Below, in pieces: positions 11,721-22,395 of a stretch of 64,000 nucleotides of DNA. Source of the DNA: Viola odorata. Taxonomy: Eukaryota > Streptophyta > Magnoliopsida > Malpighiales > Violaceae. Every line of letters starts with the position of its first letter. Position 1 is the first letter of the stretch. The stretch lies in contig OY829541.1 in NCBI GenBank assembly GCA_963691705.1, forward strand, positions 65,319,189 through 65,383,188, read 5' to 3'. The notes under the pieces were generated by a model that saw only the letters and a list, made by a program, of their open reading frames with translations, had not been told where the DNA came from and made no database searches. The translations under genes and the position numbers were made by a program.

Positions 11721-14700
11721 TTTCGAAAAGGATGATGAAGAACACAGAGAGAAGTGAAGATGGGTGATTAGCTGAGGCAGAGACAATGAGTAGTGAGAGT
11801 GTGAGTGTGTGCGCTCTGGTGAGATTGAGCATAAATGGAGGGGAGGAAGGGCAGGGCTAGCGGTACGATGCCAGTGGAAGGTGTCCAGGTGTTGAAAAAG
11901 GAAGAGAAACGCGTCAGGTGAAGAGAAGGCCATTGGGTAGAGAGTGAGGAAAAGAGGACTGAATGGAGAGTTACAATGGTGTGAAGATGGTTTTTTTTTA
12001 GTTTGGAACTGACCAGTAGGGAGGGTTTGCCAGAAAAGCATTAGGTTGGAAATTTGGCGCCACCTTTGGTTTAAATATGGCAACACCAACCCCATATTTT
12101 CGTGCCACTTGTCACTTAAAACCCCATCCCACATCATCATCATCTCAACCTTCAGTATAAAAGTGTTAGTACTGTACACAATTTTTCCTCTAGCACTACT
12201 CAAAAAATAATGAAGAAAAGCGTTTTTTTTTTTTTTGGGAAGCAAAAATGATAGTAATATGATAGTAAGGTGGGTTGATTTTGTGAAATGAAAGAGCTAT
12301 GATGATCTGGAACAGGAACTCAAACAGCGGCCGTTTCGACCTGCACAAAAAGTCCTCTATGTTAATCATACAAGAAGGAACAGGAAAGAAAATAATCAAT
12401 TAATACAGGAGCAAATAACCAAATGACTAAATAGTAAATATACATAATGATGTTGAGATATGTTATTAGAGTTAAAAATGCACAAATCAGCAAGAGTATT
12501 GCATCATATGACCACAGGAACATAAATAGATTTCTATATGAAGAGATTAAACAATGTTTAGGCACCGATTATTCACTAGTTGAGTTAGTTCAACACAATA
12601 AATGCAAAATAAATACTGCATAGATAGGAGAAGCAGAATAAGATTGCAATCAGGTTTCTATGATCATAAAACGAGTTTCTGTGATTTCTGCATCATTAGG
12701 CAACGCTGTTAAATCTACAATTAAAACTACCTATCATAAAACATAAGAAAAGACAATGCACGGAGATTCCTAGTCTTTATGGATATAGTTTCAACAGTGT
12801 TAGATCGCACATGCTTAGCTAAAGCCAAGACATGAAAAGGGAGAATGTAGAACAGCAGAGACTTCCTTTGGCAGCATAGGACTAGATGTATGCATGCGTT
12901 TAACATTAGGGCCTTAAATATGGATTTTTGAGCTTTCACATTTAACAGCGATATCTCCTGTTAAGATCTTACAACTAGTACAACACTATATATTATAGAT
13001 ATATAGTACTGTACTAAATTTAGCGAGGAATGTTTTGTCGTCTTAGAATCCAAGACAGACCCAACCATAAAAAAACAATGATCAATCAAATGCAAGATAA
13101 CAGAGGATGAAACACAAGAGACAGCTTGAAGTGCCGCATTTTACAAATAAGGAAAAATTGAAATAGAAGAGGGGGGGAAATCCTGCACATAAGTAATGAT
13201 TTGGCTAACTTCTAAGTAAGTTGTGAGCCTTTGAGCTAAAGGATCTAAGAAGAAAGACCCACCTTCTTAATGAATGAAGTTATTACTACTTCTCAAACTG
13301 AAAACATAAAGAGACTCAAGGATGTTATACGAAAGCCAAAGGAACTTTGGAAATCAAAACAATCTAGGAGAGAAGAGAAGGATGGAATGATTTGTGAAGA
13401 GATGCAGGAGAACACCGTGCTTATATAGGCAGAAAAGAGAACCTGCATGCAACTACAGACTAACAACTGCCCACTGCATGTCAGTAACCGAAGCAATCGA
13501 GAGCGTAACGCTAAACACGTCAAGTAATGCTCGACACGTCAAGTAATGGTGAAATATTTATGTGCCAAATAGCAAGTTTTGGTGAGGTAGCACGTGATAC
13601 TCTCATTTTTATCTGTAGCTTCCATTCAGAACTGTTTTATTACCTTCCTAAAAATGTACGCCGGAAAGCATATACATTGTTTGGAATATGCTAAGAGTGA
13701 AAGGGGGAATGCATAAACATAACTGTATAGGAAACATATCTAAATAGAGTAGGAGTACAAAGAAATGTTAATAAACTCAAAACATGTAACACTAAGTTAA
13801 AGCATAAGCAGAAGTGATCAAACCCTGGAAGGGTGATTCTTCCAAATTAAAGAGCATCCAAAAGTTATATTCTTGGAGGTTCATAAAATGATTCAATTCC
13901 AATTAACAAATGAAAACTAGCACATTGTAGGACTTGGTAAACCTTATGTACTTAATTTCATAGCATTTGCCATTGAAACAGTCATCTCGTTGAAGCTTTT
14001 ATTTGTTTCTGGAGACTTTTTGGAAATATAAAGAATATACTAAATTGAATAACCGGATCAATTGCCATTTGATTGAATAAAATATTCTGATTGAAGTACC
14101 ACAATTCTAGTATTAGTCTGCTTAAGATTTGAAGCAGCTTGAATAGAGAAACTGATGTAACTAAGGAAAATAAGGTTAATATGATTGAGAGAAACTTCAT
14201 TATGCTCTAACATATATATACCTTATAAGCTGATTCCTAAACGTTTCCTAAATACTTTCCTATCAGGGGCTTTCTATTTTTCCTTCTGAGATTTGACAAG
14301 AATAGTAATGTCATTTACGGAAACTCTCTCAAAAAGGTATTTCATAGAGTTCCATCAGTGAATGTGAAGTCGAAAAACAGACAACCGAATAAATCTGTAA
14401 ACTCAAATTTGAACTTACTACTATAACATAAACAATTGTCTTGTTTGTGTTTAGGCTACATGAAAAGTTCCATGAGTTCACAGAGTAATAGAAGTGCTTG
14501 TTAAGAAATGCAGTAAAATTGTTGGTCTATTTACATGGCACACCAGTAATTTACAATATTAAAGCAAGTAGGGAGCAACGCAAGATTCAAACCTGAAAGG
14601 AAGAGTGACATGGAAATGTAAGAAGCACAACCGAGTATAATACAATCATAGGAAGAGCCTCCTTTACTGTTGGGAGGAGGTCATCCCCTAGTTGTTTGAA

Positions 14701-15680
14701 TATCTCCATAATAGTCATTAAAGTTCACATTTTTTAGTAATTACTATATTTCCTCTCCAAACTTTATGTTTTGCATAATGATCCCTAATTAGTTAATTAC
14801 AAACACACAAATTCATTAGCAGCTTCGCCAATGTGTACAATTAAACTGCAAAGTAATCATTATTTTTAAAAAATGCTAAGTAAAATCGAGAATAAACATA
14901 AAATGCAATATATCTCAATATTACTTCAGCAGATAAAATTATTAGAGAAAGAAGAAAAGGAAGAATGGAGTTTGTTGCGAGATAGTTACCTGGAATTGAG
15001 CGTTGGAGAAGATGAACTGAGCATGCAGAGAAATGGCGGAATTTCTGTTTCGTCATCCCCTCCAATTTTTTTTGTCGAGCGTCATTGTTCCAAGTTACAG
15101 TGATCGATCGTGAAAATGTTTCCTGGAATTTGGGTTTCTCAGTTCTCGGTTGGAGCTTGAAATTCGAAGTTGAAACGTAAACACCTGCTCTGTACGAAGA
15201 GCCTCTGGGTCATTGAACTGGACGATCCATTCCTTGTTGTAGCCCGCTAATGTGGGCTCAAAGGCCAGACTTTGGGCCATCAAAATTCGATCTCATTATT
15301 AGTCTTCTCAATTTTGTCAAATTGAGTGGAACTTGGATCAACCCGCAATAGTTGTTTGAGGTTAGATTTCGACCAAATTTGCTTACATCATTTATGAATA
15401 ATTTTAATCTTTACATAACAAATCTAAAAGTCTTTATTTGAAAATTTATCAGTTTGTAATTTTTTTTTTACAAATTATTGAAAAACATCAGGTGAAATTA
15501 AGAGTTTAATGAAAATAGAATTTCAAATTTTAAACACTTTTTAATAGCTTTTTGCAAAAACATTTTGACTTGTTAAATTAAACTTTTTAATATTAATATT
15601 TTTACTAACTCACGTGACAAAAGATAATTGAGGTTTATCTCCGAGGAAATTTAAGAAGTAAAAAATAAAATATTATTACA
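11721..15680. other. Long LEC2 upstream region, no coding gene recognised
   Basis: Nearly 4 kb without a recognisable protein gene. It contains the LEC2 5' UTR and promoter, several RY-type CATGCA motifs, an orphan minus-strand TATA/RY pair near 13420-13451, and a possible minus-strand first exon ending at a GTAACT donor (exon edge at 14990) downstream of GGCCCA motifs near 15270. These hint at a non-coding minus-strand transcript, but no coding continuation was found. Confidence 0.4.
13420..13451 (-). promoter_or_regulatory. Orphan TATA box with adjacent RY palindrome
   Basis: On the minus strand CTATATAAG lies at 13428-13420, with the palindrome TGCATGCA 15 bp upstream at 13444-13451. RY elements are the binding sites of LEC2/FUS3/ABI3 B3 factors. 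The pair lies about 1.7 kb upstream of the LEC2 ATG and is followed by pyrimidine-rich sequence and a possible GTGGGT donor near 13263. It could be a distal LEC2 promoter or start a non-coding RNA. Confidence 0.4.
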
Positions 15681-16575
15681 TAGGGTGTGTTTGGTTGGTG
15701 GAATCAGGGGAAAGTAATTTGAGAATTTGAGATTCCGAGTTTTATTGCATTTAATTGCTTCAAGGAATCACTCTCTCCTGAAATCCAACTTTCCTTGACC
15801 CTCTTGATTTTCCCAAAAAATTGAAAAAGTGATTCCTTGGCTAGGGGGTGAGGCGAGTGATTCTTTGATGTAAGGAAAACTAATTTCTTACTTAAATTAC
15901 ATATTTGTTCCCTCATACTAGCATTATTCTAAGAAGAAAAAAACCTGTTCCTCTCTCTTAGTTTTAGTTTCCATTTTTTTTATTAATTTTTTTGATTTTT
16001 TTATATTTGATTTTTTTAGTTTCATATTTTTTCTAGAATTTTTCCTTTTTTATGTTTCAGATTCTTTTTTAAAATTTTGTTACATTTTTTAATTTTGTAA
16101 AAATTTTATGATACATCTTTTAAGTTGCAGATTATTTTTTAAATCTTTTTTAAGTTTGATAAAAATATATATTCTTAAGGTTGGATACAAAAGGTTCATA
16201 AAACTAAATTTTTTAATCCACCTATCAACCAACCCCTTGCAATAATGAAGAATTTGAGAACTCATTGGATATTTTAATTATTAAAAAATAGGCAACTAAA
16301 TAGAAACAAAGTCCATGATAAAACATATATATAGAAAAGAATAATTATATGTCTAAAAATATAACAAAAACACAAATATAAAAAAGAATAAAATAGTCAT
16401 TTTTCTTACTTTCCTTAAAGATTCTCAAGTGCAAAACAAACACAATAATGTTACTTTTTTGGAAATTTTAAATCTCAATCAAACACAAAAAATTAACATT
16501 CTCCTCAATCACTTTCTCGGAAGAATAATTTTTTATTATAAAAAATAGCATTATGTGAACCAAACGCTATCTTAA
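15681..16575. mobile_element. Probable MITE-like element with TGTTTGGTT termini
   Basis: The left end reads TAGGGTGTGTTTGGTT and the right end GAACCAAACGCTAT, an imperfect inverted pair about 890 bp apart. The interior is AT-rich, with GGAATCA-type blocks that recur inverted. No transposase frame is present. I could not define a clean target duplication, so superfamily and exact borders are open. Confidence 0.45.
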
Positions 16576-16815
16576 GCTTTAACAATTAAACACCACTCTT
16601 TAACAAATGAGCTACAGACCATCCTACTTAGCTTGGGCTACACATATTCCAACCCAAGCCCAACTCAAGATTCGGGCTGGGTCTGAGTCGGGCCTGATCA
16701 TACTCAAACCTTCGAACCGTCCGGGTCGGACTCCATTTTATCATCCAGAAAAACTAGTTACACAGCGCTAGGAGAATGGAGGGGAAACAAGTGTTGAAGT
16801 CAAGCGAAATCCGTT

Positions 16816-16899
16816 ACACGTGGCATCAACAAGGACGCGTGCCAAAGCAATTCACTGCCACCCTCTCCTCCTCTTCGTCCTCGCCTCGCGCTATATTTA
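16816..16899 (+). promoter_or_regulatory. ABRE, CE3-like element and TATA box of the LEA gene
   Basis: ACACGTGGC (G-box type ABRE) is at 16816-16824 and ACGCGTGCC, close to coupling element CE3, at 16835-16843. TATATTTA follows at 16892-16899, about 95 bp before the ATG. The ABRE plus CE3 pair is the classical abscisic-acid module of LEA genes, bound by ABI5-type bZIPs. A degenerate copy of this block occurs at 19430-19580. Confidence 0.7.
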
Positions 16900-16991
16900 T
16901 CTGCAATCGAAACCGGCACGTATTACAAATTACACAATTCATATAAAAAAACAAAAGAAATCCCTCTCAAATATTGCAATAATTAATAGCA

Positions 16992-17801
16992 ATGGCTACT
17001 TTTTCTGCGACAAGAAACGCCATCTTCCTCCTCTTTAAGCCGAAGGCCGCCGCATCTTCTCTATTCTCCGGCACACCGGCGGCCCAGTCCTACCAGAAAC
17101 TCACACGCGTCACCTTCACCTCCGCCACCAAACACAACACGGTCTTAACTCTTTGAATAATCTAAATTTTGGTACTATAACACTTAAAATTAGTATATAC
17201 GATCAACAAATTGATTAATTTGGGTGTTTAACTATGTATTATGCAGAGCGGACAAAATGCAGCAGCAGGTGGTTACAATCCAGATCAGGAGCGAGGATAC
17301 GACGGGGATAAAGCAGCGGAGGCAGCGAAAGGAAGTGTTGACAAAGCGCAAGAGAAAGCAGAGCAGGCGAGAGACAAATCGCACGATTTGAAAGAGAAGG
17401 CGAAAGATCGCGCCGAGGAGATGAAGGAGAGCGCTAAAGACTACGCGCATGATACCAAGGAGAGCACCAAGGGGATGGCGCAGTCGGCGGCGGAGAAGGC
17501 CAAGGAAGGGGGTTACAAGGCCGCGGAGACTGCAGAGAGGACCAGAGACAAGACGAAAGAGGCGGCGAGGGATACGGCGAACAAGGCGGAGAATGTGATA
17601 GAGAGCGCGGCGGAGAAGGCGAAGGAGACGGTGAAGGGAGCGTGGGACGCGGCGGTGGAGACTACTCAGAAGATCAAGGAGACTGTGGTGGGAAAAGATG
17701 ATGGTGGTGGTAATAGGAGAACGGAGGGGGAGAAGAGGATGGATGAGGATGTGACGGAGTCGAGGAGGAAGAGCGGAGTTCATGATCATAACAAGAAATA
17801 A
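16992..17801 (+). CDS. Group 3 (LEA_4) late embryogenesis abundant protein, probably organelle-targeted
   Basis: Two exons (16992-17141 and 17247-17801) join in phase 0 to give 234 aa. Exon 1 encodes MATFSATRNAIFLLFKPKAA and more Ser/Thr/Arg-rich, acid-free sequence, which looks like a mitochondrial (or plastid) presequence. Exon 2 is almost wholly charged amphipathic helix built of LEA 11-mers (AAEKAKE, KAKDRAEEMKESAKDYAHD, TKEAARDTANKAE), with no Cys or Pro-rich fold. Such proteins are disordered in water and fold on drying; mitochondrial group 3 LEAs protect inner membranes. The donor (ACG|GTCTTA) is weak, but the phase and acceptor fit. The ABRE/CE3 promoter predicts ABA and seed expression. 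The minus-strand open frame over exon 2 is only a shadow of the skewed codons. Confidence 0.85.
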
Positions 17802-18439
17802 TTAAAGCATTAATTAATTAAAGTTTTTAATTATTAGTGCCGTTTTTTTCTAGTTTTTTTTTGTTGCTGCAGTCTTTTTGTGACGGGAAAGGGTTTAAGA
17901 TAAATAAAAATATGCAGCTGCTATTTTGCATCTGGTTAAATTAATCAAGTTTCGGGGGAGAGGAGAGAATAATTTGAGAATGTGCAAAAGTCTGTGCGTG
18001 TTGTATAGTTTGCTTTGAACGGAAACGGACCGCACCGCACTCGACGGTGCTATTAACATCCCCGGGAACGGTTACTGACGTCATTTTCCGTCTGGCCATG
18101 TTCATTGCGAGTAATGTGAGTGGAAAAAGTGAGAGATGTGGTCTCTCACCTCTGTGTCCCCAACACCCTGCCGTCTCTCGACTCCTCACTCATCCACACT
18201 ATCAACCGCCAATCCTCCTAAATCATCGTTCATCCTCCAGCGGATCTTCTTCGGGTCGGATCCTTGCGGAGCTCAAGCGGAAATAGATGGGGATCGTGGT
18301 TACTGGCGGGGCAAGTTTTTTTTAGGGCGCCCTTTGGCTTGTCCGGCTTCTCTTTGACTTTGAGTACAGGCGATGGTCAAAGAGAGGGAACGAATCTGAT
18401 CTCTTTTTTATTTTTTTATTTTTTTATTCTTATTGATCA

Positions 18440-18610
18440 TAATATTTGTCATTTTATCCTTTTCGAATCATATATTTTGTATTTTGTGCAAATATCAATT
18501 TTTTTTATGTATCAACCCAATTTGATAATAGTGTGGTAATTTGAGTAAAAATTAGGAGTAAAAATAAAACAATATGAAATAAAATAAGATCAAAGATCAT
18601 TATTTTACGA
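18440..18610 (-). mobile_element. Decayed MITE, inverted relative of the element at 32848-33099
   Basis: The reverse complement of this stretch matches the interior of the Stowaway-type element at 32848-33099 over about 160 bp, for example GATCTTTGATCTTATTTTAT, AATTACCACAC and AACCCAATTT. The CTCCCTCCGTCC termini are no longer visible, so this is an old copy. Confidence 0.6.
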
Positions 18611-19429
18611 ATTTTTATTATCCGATAACGTCATTTATTTTGCCGGATGGAGAAATATTTTTTTTCTTTTATTTACTAAAGTATTTTTTGAAACATTAAT
18701 ATTATGTACAGGATAGTGATGCCATGTAGGTACGGACGATGTTGCTTCACTTCAAATTGTGCTTTGCGCTATATCAGCGTATTTAATGGGGGAAAGAAGA
18801 AAATTAGACCGTTTAAAAAGTAGAGGGACGTTTTATCTTACATTAATATAGTAGTGGAGATTAAAAGGAAAAATGTCTTCTTTTTTATTTTGTTTCTCTA
18901 GAGTGCTTTTAATTGAGATGGTTTTCATTTGAGTTTTTTTTTGGGTGTCTAAAGAAGTGTGGTTATTCTAGTATGATTTATTTTATTTTTAATAATTGAA
19001 CTCGAAAATTTAATTAATTAATAAAGATAAATAAATTTATTATTATTTAACAATAATTAATATTGATTTATTTTATATTATTAATTATGATTATAATTTT
19101 AATATCAAGAATCGAACTTATGACTATACATTATAAAAATGACATGTATTAATTAATTAAATTATAACATCGTATATGAGGTTTATTTTTTATCATAGTT
19201 TAGGATGGATATACTAACATTAGGAATATATATATAGGTAATTTCAAAGAAAATAATCAGTATATATATGTACAAGATGGAGTTTTAATAAAAAAATTGG
19301 AGAATAAAAAAAAAATCTTTAATTAACTTCGGAATTTTCTCCAACACCTAGATTCAAGTATTTAATTAAGAAAATATTACCAATATCTAGAGTCAATTTT
19401 TTTGTTTTTGTGGAAAGTACTACTACTAA

Positions 19430-19580
19430 TCCACTGTACCGCACGTGGCACCAAGGAGGATGCGTGTAAGAAGGATATGCCGCCACCCTTTCTTCCTCGT
19501 CGTCACAATATCGAAGTTTTCCCCAATACCAGCATATATATATATATATATCTGCAGTCCAAACCGACAAGTTTTGCAAT
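19430..19580 (+). repeat. Degenerate duplicate of the LEA gene promoter
   Basis: It runs co-linear with 16807-16930: CACGTGGCA at 19442, then a degenerate ATGCGTGTA in place of ACGCGTGCC, then GCCACCCT, TCcTCgTC, a (TA)n run where the LEA TATA box sits, TATCTGCA, and AAACCG with CA. No LEA coding sequence follows; a short unrelated frame starting MGSIKAMFSQRP is at about 19637. The order of at least six shared blocks argues for duplication, not chance. Confidence 0.65.
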
Positions 19581-19741
19581 GTGGGCTTTGGGAATCTCTG
19601 TTTGAGTCTGCTCGTGGAAAAGTTAAAAGTGCTTTCATGGGCTCCATTAAGGCCATGTTCTCTCAAAGGCCCATGTGTATTGGGATGACCGTGAGTATTT
19701 TGTTTTTCATGAATAATTTTTTTTTGATAGCTAGGCTTTTA

Positions 19742-19744
<3 letters not shown>

Positions 19745-19792
<48 letters not shown>

Positions 19793-19803
19793 GTAATAGT
19801 AAT
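19745..19803. repeat. (AAT)n microsatellite
   Basis: About 16 uninterrupted AAT/ATA units, followed by interrupted TAGTAATAGTAAT units. Confidence 0.95.
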
Positions 19804-21065
19804 AATCATAATAAAAAGTGTTTTTGTGATGAGTAATAACTAAGACTTAACTAAGATTAGTCTTGCCTGTTATGTGTTTGCTGCATTACAAGTTTTTGTT
19901 TAAACCATCAAGTTTAGACCAATTTTATTTTGACTGGGTTGATTCATCAACGCTAAAGTATTCTTAGTTGGTATTTTATACATAGAAATCTCTCGTTCGA
20001 ATTTTTAAAATGGTTTTTCTGTAACAATAACAGTATCCAGATATTACATCATGTCTACAAAATTGGTAACAAAAAGGGTTCTGGGCCTAACGGGCTAAAA
20101 AGCCCAGGTACGCATAGCACAAGGTTCAACCAAGCCTGCCTTTGGATCAGCAATATATCAACGGGTCTAAGCCCGGTCGGTCCTGGTCCCTGCCAGGCTG
20201 CCACCAAAGTATTTTCATCAGTTACTATTTCTTTAGATTCTTCCTAAGAAGAAACTAAGCCAAAGCAAACAGTTTTGGGACAATTTTAGGATGTGATCAT
20301 GTGAACAAAAACGCTACATTTTGTAAGAAAAGGTCAGTTTCAATATTTCGATCAAATTGGCACATACCAAGTTGACCAATTATATATGTACGGAAGTGGT
20401 CCTGTTTATGAAGATAGTAATTGGAAAACGCCAGAGAGAATTCTTCCTCCACGTTGCGGCAAAACTGTTGGCTACGTACAGTATTAGACATGTGGCTACA
20501 ATAAACGAATTCGAACGAGAACGAACGATCTATCAAAGCTGGGAATTAGATGCAAAAAGATGTATACGAGAATAACAGACGTTGGTCGCGTGCCATAAAC
20601 GTCTAATCGCGTGATAGAAATAGGAGAGCGAGACGTTTTCACCCTCGTTGATCTTGTACTATACAAAAATGGAAAGCTAATACTAGACCAACGTTTCGCT
20701 AGTTCGTGTCCGATTTTACTCTTCAACCAGCTGCTTAACGCTATTAACGAGCTTCAGATTGTTAAGTACATGTCGAGCTGGAGCTGACATTATTCGAAGC
20801 CATCCCCCAACGGTAGATTGTTGAACTTTATAAATCCATGCATGCTAACATGTGAATTTGTTGGAGAATATTTTGGATTGGAGGTAGCTAGCAAATATTC
20901 ACAAGTACTTCTCATACTTTGTGGTTGTGGTCCTCCACACAAATTATAATGTCACCTTTTCTTATTGATTGGTATTTATAATTTGGTTATTTCAATTATT
21001 TTAAGGGCTTATATATATAATGAGAAGGTAGTCTAGGAGCTGAGTCCCTCCATTTATCAGCTAAC

Positions 21066-21662
21066 ATGATGAACAAAGGTGAGGGAAAGAGGAGGTTGCC
21101 TATAGCTGGTGATCAAGAAGAGGAGGATGATCAAGAAAAGGATGGAGATTTTCAAGGACTAGGGTTCGGAGGAGATGATAATGACGGTGATTACGAAGAA
21201 GATGAAGAGGAGGAGGAGGAAGAGGAGAAAGCAAATTCTAGTTATAAGAAGGGCACAACCTCATCATCAAGGAGTACTAATCAGTACATCACTTTTTATT
21301 GCCAGGCAGAGAATTGCAGTGCTGAAATGAGTGATGCCAAGAGATATCACAAGAGGCATAAGGTTTGCTAGTTTCATGCCAAGTCTCCTCATGTTCTCGT
21401 CTCCGGAATCCACCAACGCTTTTGCCAGCAATGTAGCAGGTGATCTCTCTTACCTTCTCAATCTCTTATGTTCGTCGTTCTCGTGCGTCTATACTTCATC
21501 CCTAGTGGACCGACCCATTGGCAACGAAATTACTAATTAGTCTTTGATTAAGTAAGCATTTTGCAGGTTCCATGGATTAGCTGAGTTCGATGGCAATAAA
21601 AAAGTTGCCGCAGACGCTTGGCCGGCCACAACGAACGAAGACGGAAAAGTGCCACTGAATAG
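21066..21662 (+). pseudogene. SPL3: SPL3/4/5-type SBP-box gene, broken by a stop and a frameshift
   Basis: Two exons (21066-21439 and 21567-21662) encode a small SBP factor: an acidic Glu/Asp-rich N-terminus, then the SBP domain (YCQAENCSAEMSDAKRYHKR, HKVC, stop, FHAKSPHVLV, IHQRFCQQCSRFHGLAEF). TAG at 21369-21371 replaces the Gln/Glu codon after HKVC. In exon 2 the A-run at 21598-21603 has six As where the family sequence (K-K-S-C-R-R-R) needs seven, so the frame slips. The other frame still reads SCRRRLAGHNERRRKSATE and stop, the normal SPL3 ending. The truncated 101-aa product lacks the second zinc site and the NLS. SPL3 promotes phase change and flowering by binding GTAC cores. The intron is intact, and the gene lies between the same neighbours as Arabidopsis SPL3. 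Two assembly errors are the alternative. Confidence 0.85.
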
Positions 21663-21703
21663 GCTCGAATTGGTTAACAAGTTATGTCATGGCTGCCCAT
21701 GGC

Positions 21704-21723
21704 ATGCTCTCTATCTTCTGTCA
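21704..21723 (+). promoter_or_regulatory. miR156/157 target site in the SPL 3' UTR
   Basis: ATGCTCTCTATCTTCTGTCA lies 41 bp after the old SPL stop codon. It differs at two positions from the usual SPL site GTGCTCTCTCTCTTCTGTCA, and the seed-pairing TTCTGTCA is perfect. SPL3, SPL4 and SPL5 carry their miR156 site in the 3' UTR at this spot, which supports the class assignment. Confidence 0.8.
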
Positions 21724-22395
21724 ATCTTTTCGCTTTCAAATCGCACTACAGCTTAACCTTAGCTGGTGATAAAGTGCAATGCTTGTATGCATCTATCTTA
21801 CAGTATTCTATAACTATGCCCTGGTGCATGATGATACACATGCTCACATAAATAAATATATGCATATGTATAATGGACTTGGAGATCTCTTTAGTTAGCT
21901 CAAACCGCAATATGCATGAATGATTTTCATGCTAACCTACGCGATGTGTCGATTAACTAACAAAGAACAAGAATTCCACATCCCCATCAACATTATGTAT
22001 ACGTACCAGGGAGTTCAGCTTCGGCAGGGGCGGGAGTACAGAATTTATTCCCAGACAAGGATGTGCTGACTAAAATGACAGGGAATATAAGCCAGTAAGG
22101 TTCGTGCTCATATCCAGATACAAGCCAACAAGCCAACATCTTCTGCAACACTACAGAATCATTCCTGCAACTTCCCTACATGAAGTTAAAGTGAAAGGAG
22201 AATATATATAACTCAAAACCAACTCATTCAGTCATTCTCTTGTCAACACATTGGTGTTTTAAAGGATCTTGTTCGATAATAATTTTCTGGAACTCTAATT
22301 TTACAGTAGAACCGCCACAGCCCATCATACAGAATTTCATGAATGAGAATCAAATGTTACAAAATGGAGGGAACAATTTCGATATCACTATCAGA

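Larger units (their letters stand above)
17802..21065. other. Repeat-bearing intergenic DNA between LEA and SPL
   Basis: No intact gene. It contains a diverged MITE relic (18440-18610), a duplicated LEA promoter (19430-19580), an (AAT)n microsatellite (19745-19803) and a GGGCC-rich decayed stretch near 20080-20200. The SPL promoter with a TATATATA box near 21010 lies at the right end. The block at 17941-18300 contains a TGACGTCA motif (about 18075) but no coding sequence I recognise. Confidence 0.5.

Noticed and set aside
11721..12245. In-frame N-terminal extension of LEC2
   Set aside because: The stretch lacks stops but is unrelated to B3 proteins and overlaps the likely leader; MENFF matches the LEC2 start.
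12860..12873. Minus-strand TGCCAAAGGAAGTC, resembling the start of miR399
   Set aside because: The match to miR399 stops after about 10 bases, and no pairing 5' arm was seen nearby, so a miRNA gene is not supported.
17232..17789. Long minus-strand Leu/Arg-rich frame opposite the LEA exon
   Set aside because: It mirrors the biased codons of LEA exon 2 and shows no domain; the plus-strand gene explains it.
20080..20200. GGGC/GCCC-rich patch, also near 16640, 31255 and 39676
   Set aside because: Similar composition recurs, but I could not define borders, ends or coding content for a repeat family.
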